Part shown: positions 21,101 through 33,901 of the stretch, one piece after another
Position numbering within the stretch: position 1 is the stretch's first letter
Layout of the letters: each line of letters starts with the position of its first letter
Assembly: GCA_026018925.1 (NCBI GenBank)
Contig: JAKSZU010000002.1
Location: 154,157,900-154,221,899, forward strand
Direction: 5' to 3'
Length of the DNA: 64,000 nucleotides
DNA from: Tupaia tana
Taxonomy: Eukaryota; Chordata; Mammalia; Scandentia; Tupaiidae
Notes under the pieces: model-generated
What the model saw: the letters and a program-made list of their open reading frames with translations, nothing else
The model's database searches: none
What the model was told of the DNA's origin: nothing
Position numbers and translations under genes: made by a program

Positions 21101-24100
21101 TCAGAAGGGCAAATAAAACTATTTTTTAAAAATCTTGGAAATGGGGACCAGCAGATGGTGTAATGGTTAAGTCATTGGACTCTCACATGGTCGACCGCAG
21201 TTTGAATGTCAGACCCAGAAGCTTGAAAGTCATGCTGGGCCTAAGTGCATGCGTGACCAAAATTCTGAGCAACGAATGGAGGCGAAGGGATTGTGGTGTG
21301 GCCATGCCCCCTGGAGGGTGATTTCTTGCTTTCTGCTTCTCTTTCTCTCTCTGTCTCCAGCAAGTGTACATGCCCTATAGCAAATCTCTCTCTCTCAAAA
21401 AAGAAAAAAAAAAAAATCTTAGACATTAAATAGAAGCAGGGCCAGCAGGTGACATGGTGAGTAAGGCACTGGATTCCCACATGGCCCCACTGCGATTCGA
21501 GTCCCAGGCCCAGCAGCCTGAAAATCACACTGGACACATATGTGTGCATGCCCAAAATCCTGAAAGGAGAATGGAGAAGGGATTGCAGCGTGGCCATTCC
21601 CCCAGGGGGTGATTTCTCACATTCTCTATCTCTGTCTCTGGTGAGCACAGGTGCCCTACGGCAAAAACCTGAAGAAAAAAAAAATGAAATGAAATAAAAG
21701 TAAACTTTTGTTTATGACCACCAGTAAAATACATTTTATTTGCAAGTCAATAAAATAAAACAAATGTTCTTTACTCTGTTTCCTATAAAAAATTTTTAAG
21801 TCATACCCTGATAAGACTATCAAACCTTGTACAAATGTTTGACAATTATATTGATCTTCCTCCTAGAAAAATATAATTTCACCTTAAAATTTATACTGTA
21901 TTAAAAAAGGTAATTTTTTTTTTCTTATTCCTAGAAGTTAAGTCACATTTTTATTTGGTAGGAAGTTAAGATGTTTGTCTCTTAAAGAATGTTGGGTATG
22001 GAGTTACTATTTAAGACCTTGATAATGTAGCAGGTCCATATTCTGAGCACAGAGAGAATACAGACACAGCTGAGTGGAGCAGTGCCAGGCTAAGAGGCAG
22101 GACGGTTTGCTGAGCAGTCTGGTGAACTCAGTTTTAGGCCTGAACCTAACTACAAGCCTATCTAAATAGTTCTATTTGACTTCTGTTGACTATGTGAAGT
22201 TGTCATTATTAAAAATTCTAATAATTTCTTAGAAACTAATATTGACTATGAGTTCACGAAAACAGACCCAGGGCTTTCATAAATGAATGACCAAAATGTG
22301 AGTTACTTTTTATGAGTAATGACCAAAATGTGAATTACTTTTTGTGAGTAACACTCTGAAAAGACATGGAATACTTATACTTACAACATGGGAATATAAT
22401 TTATAAATGTATAAGTATATGATTATAAATATTATACAGTTTAGAATATAAATATGACTTATCATATGATAGACACACATACCCCAATAGAAGTTAACTA
22501 ACTTAGGAAGAATTAACATTTTAATACTACCCCAACGCTAAAAAAGTTAATATGGTTTTGTATTTCCCTCCAAATAAATATGTACCATGCGTGGCTCATC
22601 CTGTTTTCATTTGGGCTTAGTTTCTAAACCTTAAACTGAATTCTATCATGTGACATAAAAATAAAATGACACTATACATCCACGTCACACTAGTCATAAT
22701 CAATGGAGAATTTTACACAACACAGCCTCTGGCCTCATCAGGCAGAATGTCAGAACTCGTTCGTTCAAGCGTTTATCATCTAACACAGCATGCATTCTAT
22801 GGGAGAAATTCTGCCAGAAATCTGTTTTCCTATCCAATCCGAGAGCCAAAAAGTGGGGAAAAAAAAAAATCGAATCATTACTATATCAAAAGGTAATTTT
22901 ATTACTCAAAGAATAGGTCATGGATTCAAACGTTAATTTCATATAACTCACTTGTTGATGGTCCTTCCAAAAGTGACCTGAACGAGAGCAATTAATGTTC
23001 TTCTCACCCATTTAAACACTAAAATATAAATCAGAGGAAAACTTTCATCAAAGGATATCACAAATTACATTTGTATTGATGTGCAAAGCATACATCTTAC
23101 CGCTTAACCCCATCTGAGTCCTGACATCAACTGAAGGCTGTGTTATCTGCAGAATTTAGGTCTAGGTTAGTAAACTTCTGCTCAGAAAAGCTCTTGTGAC
23201 TAAGCTTTCATGTTCTACAAAACAAATGATGAAATGAAACCTAGGAGTTTTCACAGATTTTCAATGCATTAACAACAGCTGAGCTAGCAAGTAGAAATCA
23301 TACTTTACTTCAGATGTCCCTGGGCTACTGAGCGAGTCTGTTTCCCACTAGCAGATGGCATTTATTTCTATTTTAAGTTTGTCTGGCTTGCTGAACCCGA
23401 TTTTCTAACACACTGCTCTGAATGAGAAACATCTGTCATCACTGTTGACAAATATTTTGAAATATTAATGAATTGATGGACGCAGTGGTGAGTAGACCGC
23501 GTAACTTTCATATATTATGTGTGTATGGAGGAAGAAAGGTGAACTGTGAAGAGCTAGGGTCCTGAATGAGAGGCGGCTTCAGCAAGCTCTGAATGCAGCA
23601 GGGCAGCAGCCACCTTCCTGAACCTCGGTTACCTCCTCTGGAAACGACAGGGTTCACTTGTCTGTTGCATGCTTGTCTGTTGCTCCGGGGGTCTTTGTGT
23701 GTGAGAAAGAACTGTGAAGGGTTCTCCAGATCTAAACTCATATTATTAACATGGAGACATATTTTTATAAGTATAGAATATTAAAATAACCAAAAGAACA
23801 CACAAAAATGTTGTAAAGATGTTTTAGGTATACAAATTGGAATCTAAACTGAATTTTTCATTTAGGTATTTCATCTCCATTCATGGAAAAAGGCTACCGA
23901 CACATGAGAAAATGAGAACTTGACTCGGCTGTAATGAAGCCAAGAGTTCCAGACTCCTGCACCCAAGAAGAAAACCCAAAAGGAGCAAATTCAGAAACAG
24001 GTCTGTAAAGGGCCAGCCACACAAATAAAAATCATCAATCAGCACAGACTTGGGTACCACGGTTCATTACATTACAAAGCCAGTTCTAATTTTTCAAATG

Positions 24101-27100
24101 GACCTAAATGTCCAGTTTAAAGTAGTACTAGTTCTTCCAGTAAAAGTCAAGGTTTGGACTCAAAACCATGCCTCAAACATGCCTTCAGCTTCTTGCTGGA
24201 ATCTGCTGGGATGCTGCCAAGAATGGAAACTCGTTCATTTTCGGCTGGCATTTACGCTAAGAAGAAGAGCATGTCTGCTACTGGTCCTAATTTCACTCTG
24301 CCTTTCTAGGGTAGGGAAGATGTAGCCCATACTGAGACAATCTGAGGGCAAGTTCAACTCTAGGAAAATGCCTGCCAGCCAAGTGGTTATTTTAAAAAAG
24401 GCGATTACTGCTGGTTCCTTTTTGTATATTGAACTAGAGCGGGAATCAAAACTAATTTTGCTACAAATTCTCTCCCATCACAGGTATCCCCTTACTCTAC
24501 TACTTATTCCTATCCTTCCTCAATCCCAGCCCACACCCACACACAAAATAGCCCCATTACTCCTCCCAGCGTCTCGTTTGTTCAAATATGTAGAGGCAGC
24601 TGCAGCAGCACTAGGAGTCTGCTGATGGCAAATACATGGGCTCTCTTTATAAATGATGTTCTATTTATTCCTCTCTGAAATGTCACCAAGAAAACCAAAT
24701 AAGCTTCTGAGCAGGCGTATGATGGAAATGCATGCTGTAGAGGTAGGATTTTGATTCCTGTTCTGGTTGTGGTTGGCTCTGACATATCTACCATGTCTCT
24801 AAAGTCTCTCTGTATCTGCCACAAAGAACACACTGACAAATGAACAGTGCTTCCTCATTTTTATCAACTCTATGGGAAATTGGGAGGATTCATGACTTAA
24901 TGAGCCAGATTTCACCAAAGAAGGTCAGACTTTGGGTGGAGAACTATTTTTTTCTTCCTACTATATAATGAGTCGAGTTAACATCAGCGTGTATCTTTTA
25001 TTTATGTATGTGTGTGTGTATATATCTGTGTGTATGCATATGCATATACACACACACATACACATAGTTTGATATACAAAGTTTGATATAGAGTGCATGC
25101 ACTCACTGGACAGAGAGACAGAAAAAAAGGGAAAGCCATACTGTAATCCCTTTTCCACTCTCCTCTTGGGATTATGGGTATGCAAGCACACGTACGCAGC
25201 GTGTTTTCCAAGCTGCTAGGTCCAGGACTAGAACCAAGCAGTCGACCATGTGGGATCGAGCCGCCTTAACCACCATGCCACCTGAATGGCCCTATCAGTG
25301 TGTATTTTAAAGTTTCTAAAATATGGAAAAGCTATAGTTTTTACACCTGAAGGGATTTTTGATATTTGGATGATATTCTATCATATAAATACATATTTCT
25401 TTAAAAATTTAACTATCCTCCATTTTTAAGGTTGATCTTCATTCCAACTTTATGTATTGAAATTAAGCTAAAATGAGCATCTTTATATATAATCTCTGCA
25501 TAGAGTTTAAGGTTTAATTTTGTCTATTTTTTAAGAGGTTTTTGCCTTAGGGTGCATATGCTCTTTGGAGAGAGAAGGACAGACACAGTAAAAGGGAAAA
25601 ATGAGAAATCACCTGCGGAGATGACCACACCAGAATCTCTTCTCCTCCTGGGGTCTTGGGCACAGATGCACATGTGCCCAGCATGAGTTTCAAGTCACCG
25701 GGTCCAGGACTCGAACTGTGGTTGGCCATGTGGGAGTCCAGCAACGTAACCGCTATGCCATCTGCTGGTCCCTGCCTATTTCTTAATGCAAATTACATTT
25801 TTGGGCCCCTTATATTGTAAATTCACTGAAGGCAGAATCCTTAACTGAAGGCAGACATGTGTTTAGTTTCCTTATAGAACCAAATCTAAAATATAGGCCT
25901 CAAAGTCTTTACTGATTGATAGTATATATGCTCTTAGCTTTGGCTTAGGAGAAGAAAAAGTTCAATGACGAGAGATAATTAATTTTGAGATTTAAACTTT
26001 TCTTTCCTATTCACTCATCAGTGCACCTATTCAGGCATTTTATTAATTACTCACTATGGGTCAGACACTGCAGTAGATACCAAGGATTAAAACACATGTA
26101 TGACATGTTCAAATTTACACAACACGTGCATTTTTTCACCTCTTTAAGTGACATGTTAAAGGATGTTTAAATGAGTAGGGATGTACAGCCCATCTCCTAT
26201 ACAGTACCAGGTTTTAACACACCTTCTTTCCCCAAGGGAAAAGGCACTAACGTGAATGGACAGAGTCCAGGAAATTTGCACCACAACATTTACTCGCTAG
26301 TGGCATTACAGTGCCTAAAACCCCCTGCTTTTCTCATTGTTTCCTCTTTCAGGAGATTAGGTATACCTGCAGGTACCTGCCGGATCTCCTGTTAGAAGTG
26401 AAGCTTCAAATAAATAAAAATGAGTAAATAAATAAAGTTAAATAAAAATACTCTTTAAAAAAAAAAGAAAGAAAAAAAAAGAAGTGAAGCTTCAGGTATG
26501 ACCAAGCATACTGGTCTCATAATGCACAGTGATAGGGGCTGTGACGAGCAGAGGACAGTAAATTCTATCTACTCAGGACTCAAGACTAAGCCATGGAGGG
26601 ACCAGCAGTTGGCATAATGGCTATGTAGCTGGACCCCCATGTAGTCGACTGCAATTTGAGTCCCCGGCCCAATGGCTTAAACTCATGCCGGGCACATGTG
26701 TGTGCGTGCCCAAGATCCCGAGAGGAGAACAGAGGAGAAGGGACTGCGGCATGGCTGTCCTCCCTGGGGGGTGATTTCTCACTTTCTGTCTCTCTGGCAA
26801 TCGCACACATCCTATAGCAAAAACCTCCAAAAAAAGAAAAAGACTAAGCCGTGTAGTCTGGTGTGCCTTTCACCAAAGTACTGCTTTGGGGAACACTATG
26901 CAGTTCTTAACAAAAGAGTCTTTTGACCCCCATTTTGCCTCTGCGTCTTCCAAGCACAGCTCCTTTAGGACTCACTAGAGAAGACTTTCTTGGCTCAGCA
27001 TAACTTGTCCTTTTGGGCAGGAAAACTTGGGGAGGGGGCCAGGCGTCCTGTGCATTGCACTCCTAGCCTCTACCTGTCTACCAGTAGATGCCAGCCGAGT

Positions 27101-30100
27101 ACTTCCCTACCCCAACTTGTGACAACAAAAAGTATCTCCAGACATCACCGAATGCCCTCCTCTCTCCACTTAGAATCACTGCTCTAGGAGAAGAAAGGCC
27201 GTGAAAAACAAGTGACGCATTTCTGCACCCTTGGCCATAAAACTACCCTAGCACCAAAACCTCACCATTAATGATGGGGTTCATCTTCTGCTATGCCGTG
27301 CACAATAGTTTTCTGTACAACTTTTGGTGACAAGGCAATGAAGCTATATTGAATCACATAAAAAGAAATTAAAAGCATTCTATCTTTCAGAGAAACGTGG
27401 TGAAGGGTAAACCAGGACCCGGAGCTCCAGGAGTCCAGAGGTGACATCTGTCCTAAGGCTGTACCAACAGTGCCTCGCATAATATTTGTTTGGCTCTTAA
27501 ATATATCTGTTGAATGAATGAAGGCATGAACATAAATACACATCTGATGCATTTCAGGAATAAAGAGGCATTAAATGTGTTTGCGCTCATGCACATGCAT
27601 GTGTACCACTTAACCCGCAGACATTACTCAATAGTAACAAAAGACTTACTTCCTCGAAGTTCAAAAATCTCCCCAATCAACATGAAACATGGTTCAGCCA
27701 AGGCGTCCTTCCTGCCATCCACATCATCACCGTAATCTGACAGGTCACTGTCCTCCTCTGCTTCCTCCTGTGAGGTGTAACAAAGTCACAGGAAGCAGAT
27801 GACTCATCTAAGCAGACCGGTAGTCATTCTCTCACTTCAAGTGTAAATGCCCAACTATCTGCTCATGTTTTAGCTTTATGTAATCTTCTACCTTCCATAG
27901 AGAAATCTACCCACTTTCAATATGGAGGACAGAATGTATTTAAGCTCAGAGGAAAAGTTGAAAACTAAAAAATAAAAAGAGTATTAATAATGAGTGAATT
28001 GGAAGACAATAAAACAGTTTTCAACTATTTTATGAGTTTTAAAAGTAAGGTTTCTGGGACCAGCAGTTTATGTTATGGCTATGTTATGTTATGGCTGGAC
28101 TCCCATGTAATTGACCATGGTTCGAGTTTCAGACCCCATGGCTCAAACTCACGCCGGGTGTGTGTGCGTGTGTGCTCAAGATCTCGAGAGGAGAATGGAG
28201 GAGAAGGTACTGCGGTGTAGCCATCCCCCAGGGAGTGATTTCTCGCTTTTTTTCTCTCTGGCGAGTGTATGGGCTCTATAGCAAAATCCTCTCCAAAAAA
28301 TACAAAAAGAAAGGCTTTTAACTTACATTATTTTGATTCACTGTTTTCTTAAAATACATTTTAAAGTGATTTAGTTATTTTTAAAGTTCCAGTTTTAGCT
28401 TTCATTCTTTACTTCTTTAAGTTTCACTTCCCAATGTGCATATCGGCAAGTTCCAGTTCAAACCCATGCCAGGCACCCAGACTAATGCAAATGAGTAAGA
28501 CAGAATGCGTGGCCCCACACTGCAGGGGGATACACAAGTAGCTGCTTCTAAAGGCACGACGAGTGCTGCCCAGAGGCACAGACATTCGGCAGCGGATGGA
28601 GGACGAAGGCAGATTATCCTAATGTCTGCACAGAGGTAAAAGCTGGGGCCGTAAGACCAAGCAGAAGGGTGGGAGACAATGGATGAACAGAGGAAATGCC
28701 AAGAGGCAGAAGAGTTCCCTAAAAGTAGCAGCTTCACAGAAGTCCAGCAACAGATGCTTCCGAGGCCGAGGAAGGTGAATGTGGAGGAGGAGAGGAAACT
28801 ATGCGATGTGGCCACCGGCACTCACCTCAGGATAATTCATAGTCACTGGGCCATGTATAAATCCGAAAGGGGTTCAATAAAAGGGAGGTCATGAAGGAGG
28901 GCTGGGCAAGTACAGGCAACACGCGGGGAGGAAGTGGGAGGGCAGCCCGGGAGGGAAACCTGAGGGGAGCGGGCCTCGCAGGCACCTGTGCTGGGTGATT
29001 ATACACACTGTGGTGCACGTGGACTTGCCTTCCCCGCTCAGAGTGCAGCCAAGCAGCACGCCCCTTTCACTGTGCAAACTCACTAAGGAAATCCTAGTAA
29101 AGTGGCAGTGATGTTTAGCAATGGACTAAGGAGAAGCCACATTTCTGAGATGGTCTTGTGGAATTTGCTGGAGAGCCCAACAAGGGCCTCAGTGGCCTAT
29201 ATATACAGGAGTCGAGATCCTACTCTGGAGGGGACTCAAAGAGGCTGTGGCCTCTCCTGTTCATTCCTTCACTCAGACACAGCACTGCCACATTCATCTT
29301 GCTTCGAAATATCCCATGTTCATTTTCTGAGAATAAAGTCTAAATGCCTCAGCCTGGCGTGAACCATCCCCTTCCCCCTTTGCCTTAGTGCCTGTGAGAG
29401 CACTATGGAAACGCTCCATTCTGGTCCAGTGACCTACTGGCTGTCCCACCAACACCCTGCTCCCCTGCCTCCCCTGAACCTTCTGTACTCATCCAGCTCT
29501 TCCACAGTGACAGACCTCATTGCTTCCCCACCCCAAGGACTGGCTCCTCCAGTGTGTGAGGGGCTCCTACAGAACCATCTCGCCCACACCTCACTTACCT
29601 ACTACCATGTGACTCATCTTGATATTTCTGTACCTTGTGATTTCTGGGGAAAGTAGGAGTCCTAAGATAGGACCGCAGTAATAACCGAAAATGGACGCAC
29701 TTGCTTTCCTCCCACCAGCAGCATGCGCAATACACACCTGTTACTCCAAACAGGCTTCCAAAGCTGCCAGCTTAAATACACTACAGAAGCGGTCCAGCAT
29801 TTAGATGGCTCACCTCTTGGTGGGAGAAGAAGTCACGAGGAATTTTTTCCAAAAATGAAGATAATGAAAACGTGTTTTTTTTCCCCTGTACATCAATAAC
29901 CTTGAGGTAGTCAGGAGAAGGGCTCAAAAAGGCATAAAGTGCTTCACTCTGACACAGTCTTTCATCTGAAAGCAGATTCTGGGGAAGAAAGAGGATTCAT
30001 TACTCCTTTATGATCAGTCTATAGAAAACTATCTGTTTTGCCAGGAGGTAACACAGTAAATGCAAACAAGGCAGAGTTCTGATGGAAACTACTTCCCTTT

Positions 30101-33100
30101 CCCCCTCAAACTATATAAGAGCATCTCTCCATGGTTTTAGCAGCAGACGATCCTCCCTGGCTAACTGGTAGTGCCCTGCTCGCTCCTCTCATGGAAGACA
30201 ATGCACAGACAACAGGATTGACTCCATTTTGTACTGCACGATGAACAAGAAAACTATTACTCTGCATACAGCTCACAGATCCCAGGGCTACTGCCTTTGG
30301 CAGCCAAGTTAACTTTCACTCATGTGTGGCTGAACGACTTACATTCTGCAAATGACATGAGTTCCACTAAGCCACCCTTCTACAGCTATGTTCAGACCTT
30401 GCACATCAACTCCGAATTATCACACAACGGCACTGCCTGCCGGTCAGTAAGTTGGATTTCCCTGTGCTGCCACCTACCAAGTGCTCATTTACACTCTTTT
30501 TTTCCCCACTTTTTAAAAAATTTTTTATATACATTAAATCATATTATTTAACTTACAAAGTGAACATTTCATTATGTGAACATTTCTTACCAGTCCAGTT
30601 GATCAGAATATCTTCCACCAATAACATACCTCCCCATCCTGTCAATGCTCTCTCTCCATATCCCTCCTCCAAATGTCCTTCCTTAGATCCCTCTTCTCCA
30701 CACACTCCACTTCTGGCACTAACCCCCATCTCTTGTGTTTGTACAACCTTAGGTCAATCAGTTTCAGTTACAGAGTGCAGACACTCGGTATATATATGAA
30801 GTGGGGACATACAGTGTCTCTCCTTCATAACCTGGCTTGCTTCACTCAGCAGTAAATCTTCCATATTCTTCCACTTTTTGTCAAAAGCCAGTTTTTTTTT
30901 TTTTTATGGCTGAATAGTATTCCATAGAGTATATGTGCCACAGTTTCTCAATCCATTCATCTGTACGGGGGCATTTGGGTTGGTTCCATGTCTTAGCAAT
31001 CGTGAATAGTGCTGCAAAAAACATCAATGTGCAAGCACTTTTCCAATGAAGAATTCTTCTGTCCTTTGGGTAGATACTGAGGAGTGGGATTGCTGGGTCA
31101 TATGGTAGTCCTATTTGTAGATTTTTGAGGAATCTCCAAATTGTTCTCCACAGTGGTTGGACCAATTTACATTCCCACCAGCAGTGTAAAAAAGTTCCCC
31201 TTTCACCACACTCCCACCAACACTTATCATTTTTTGTTTTTTAAATCTTAGACATTCTGACCGGGGTTTGGTTTACACTCTTATGTAACTGTTTTCCTTG
31301 GCCCTTAAAGTGGAAATTTCCTAAAGTGCTCTCTGTATTTATCTGGCCTCAGGAGAAAGGAGAGCAGAACATCAATCAAGTTTGTTTATGTACAAGCAAG
31401 TTCTATGGTAAGGCAGTAAAATTAGCAGTGTGACCACAGAACATTAAGTGTCTGGTAAGATACAGAGTGAAAGACACAATTAGAACTAGCACCCATTTAT
31501 GGTGTACATCTTAAATGGAGGAGACTGGAACATGGGGGGCTGGGGTCACAGTGGAGGTAAAGCTCTAGTCTCAGAAGGACTGGTCCGTGATGTTCACAAT
31601 GACCTAACAAAGCCTATGGCCCTCCCCAGAATGAACACCTTGGAGGGGGCCCATTACTGCCACCCTAGGGACGAGGGGTCCAACAGGTAGCACCAGCATC
31701 TCAGCAGGTGCCAGCTTCATATATCCTGCAGAAGACTGGCCAGACCACGGGCAGATCCTGCCTCAGGCACAGGGAAGGAGCTTGAAGTGGTGGGCCATTA
31801 CTGCTACTACTGCCTTTCCTGTCCCTGATAGTCAGTAAACAGGTCAAATTGCCTTTTTCTTTTTAATATTAGACGTTCAGCAGAGTTTGTGCAGAAGAGT
31901 AGATCAGGAGGAGTGAGTTGTTCTGTTTTCCCCATCCAATTTCCCTTAGCTATCCCACACTCCAACCTCCTTCTTTCCTTCCCTTCCTTCTTCCTCTTTC
32001 CTTCCTTTCTTCTCTCTTCTTTCCTTTCTTCATAATTGCCAAACCGGGGTGGGGGGGGGGGGAGGACACACACATCCAAAACACATCCCAGTGGAGTGTG
32101 ATCATATCGCAATCCCTTCTCTTCCATTTCTCCTTCCTTTTGGGATTTTGAGCATGCATGCACACATGCCTGGCATGTTCTCCAAGGGACTAAACTGCAG
32201 TTAGCCATGTGAGATCTGGCTTCCCTAATCTTTAATCAGGCAACACGGTGAGCCCCACTCCAGCTTTATTTTATAAAATAACAGTTTACAATATTAATGG
32301 TAAATGTCAAATTTAATATAGTCAATATAAATAGAATTATTAAGGGTGATAAATCTTTTGGCTTTAAATTATATTATAAATAACAAAATTAACTATGTAT
32401 GAAATGTTAAAAATGTCATCAAAGACTATATCTGCAGGCAAAGTAAAATTGAGATTTCATCATTTTTAAGCTCTCTGAAAACAAAATCCCATCCTCTATT
32501 CTGTCCTCCCCATCTCTCAAACATTCAATGCATGTTGCTCTATTCTAGTGAAGACCTATGATGGCTACCCAGTGAGTTATGGGACAAGGTTTAAAACATC
32601 CCAAGAAGAGCAAATGGCAATATGCACACCCAGGAGGAGGACACAGAACTCTGCGGGCAGATCCAGCAGAGCTGAAGTAAGTAAATGCTTATGTGGGGCA
32701 TGGGGAAGGTGATAGGCAGGCATGAAGCAAGACTCAAGTGATGCATGGTTAAGAACGACTAGTCTAAGTGGCACAGTGGTAAATGAGATGCTCTGTGAGG
32801 CAATCCCACATGGGAAGGTTTTTGGTTCAAGTCGGAAATCTCTCTGATACACCAAGGACATGCTTGCCCATGGTATGAGACTGGATAAGGTCTGCAGATA
32901 GACTATGGTGTTAGCATCTCATTAGGGGTACTGTCTCTCTCTCTCATGGGAGGAAATAAATAATCTTTAAAGAGATTTTAAAAGATTTAAAAAATGACTA
33001 GCTAAGTCTAGCTGCCGTAGCACTGCAGAGGCATACCACTCTGTTGGATACATGTGGAAGATCAGAGTTCAGTTCCCAAGCCAACCTGCACATGCCAGAA

Positions 33101-33693
33101 GTATGTGTGTGTCTGTGGTCCTGGCTAGCTGGGAAGGCTGTGAGGAGGACCCCAGTGTGAGGCACTGAGAAGGTGTTTATCTTTCCTTTTGTCTCACAAA
33201 CAAAAGAAATAAACTTGGGGGGGGGGGAGAATAACTAGCTAGATTAGTAAATGTCTCTATTATTCATATGCCTTGGTAGGGATCCCCATGTCATAAGTAA
33301 ACATACAGTCAAAGAAATCCTTTTTTCAGGAAGATTCTGTGTATATAAATAGCTGCCTTTCAGACGAATCATTTTGCATCTTGCTTTTCCTGTCTGCAGT
33401 TGTGGGACAATACATTTGAAATTAGATTTATTGTCTGCAATGTAGCATATCTAAATATACTGAATAGTAAACTCTTTCAAATAAAGTATTTAGGAGAATA
33501 AAAAATTATTAAAATCATTACTTCCTGATCTAAAACGCTACCTGAGAGCACAGCTTGATCTGGCTTAGCTGCAGATTATGCTTGCTTTTAGCCATGCTCA
33601 CATGACTCAGCAGCCATGCACCAGTGTGCATGCTTCTCAGAACTCCATAACCAATTCCATCCCTGGTCACCCAGTAAGACAGACAGACAGAGA

Positions 33694-33732
<39 letters not shown>

Positions 33733-33845
33733 TCCCACCCCTTCTCCCTCAAGTATAATGCAGAACATGGTCCCAGCAATACACCAGGCAAATCATCTGA
33801 AGAAACAGAAGGACCAAAGGACCAGAGATCCTCCCTAAAGCAGAG

Positions 33846-33901
<56 letters not shown>

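Noticed and set aside
30881..31165. 94-codon frame ending [14 protein letters not shown] as a gene
   Set aside because: It is the C-terminal piece of L1 ORF2 in a 5'-truncated copy.
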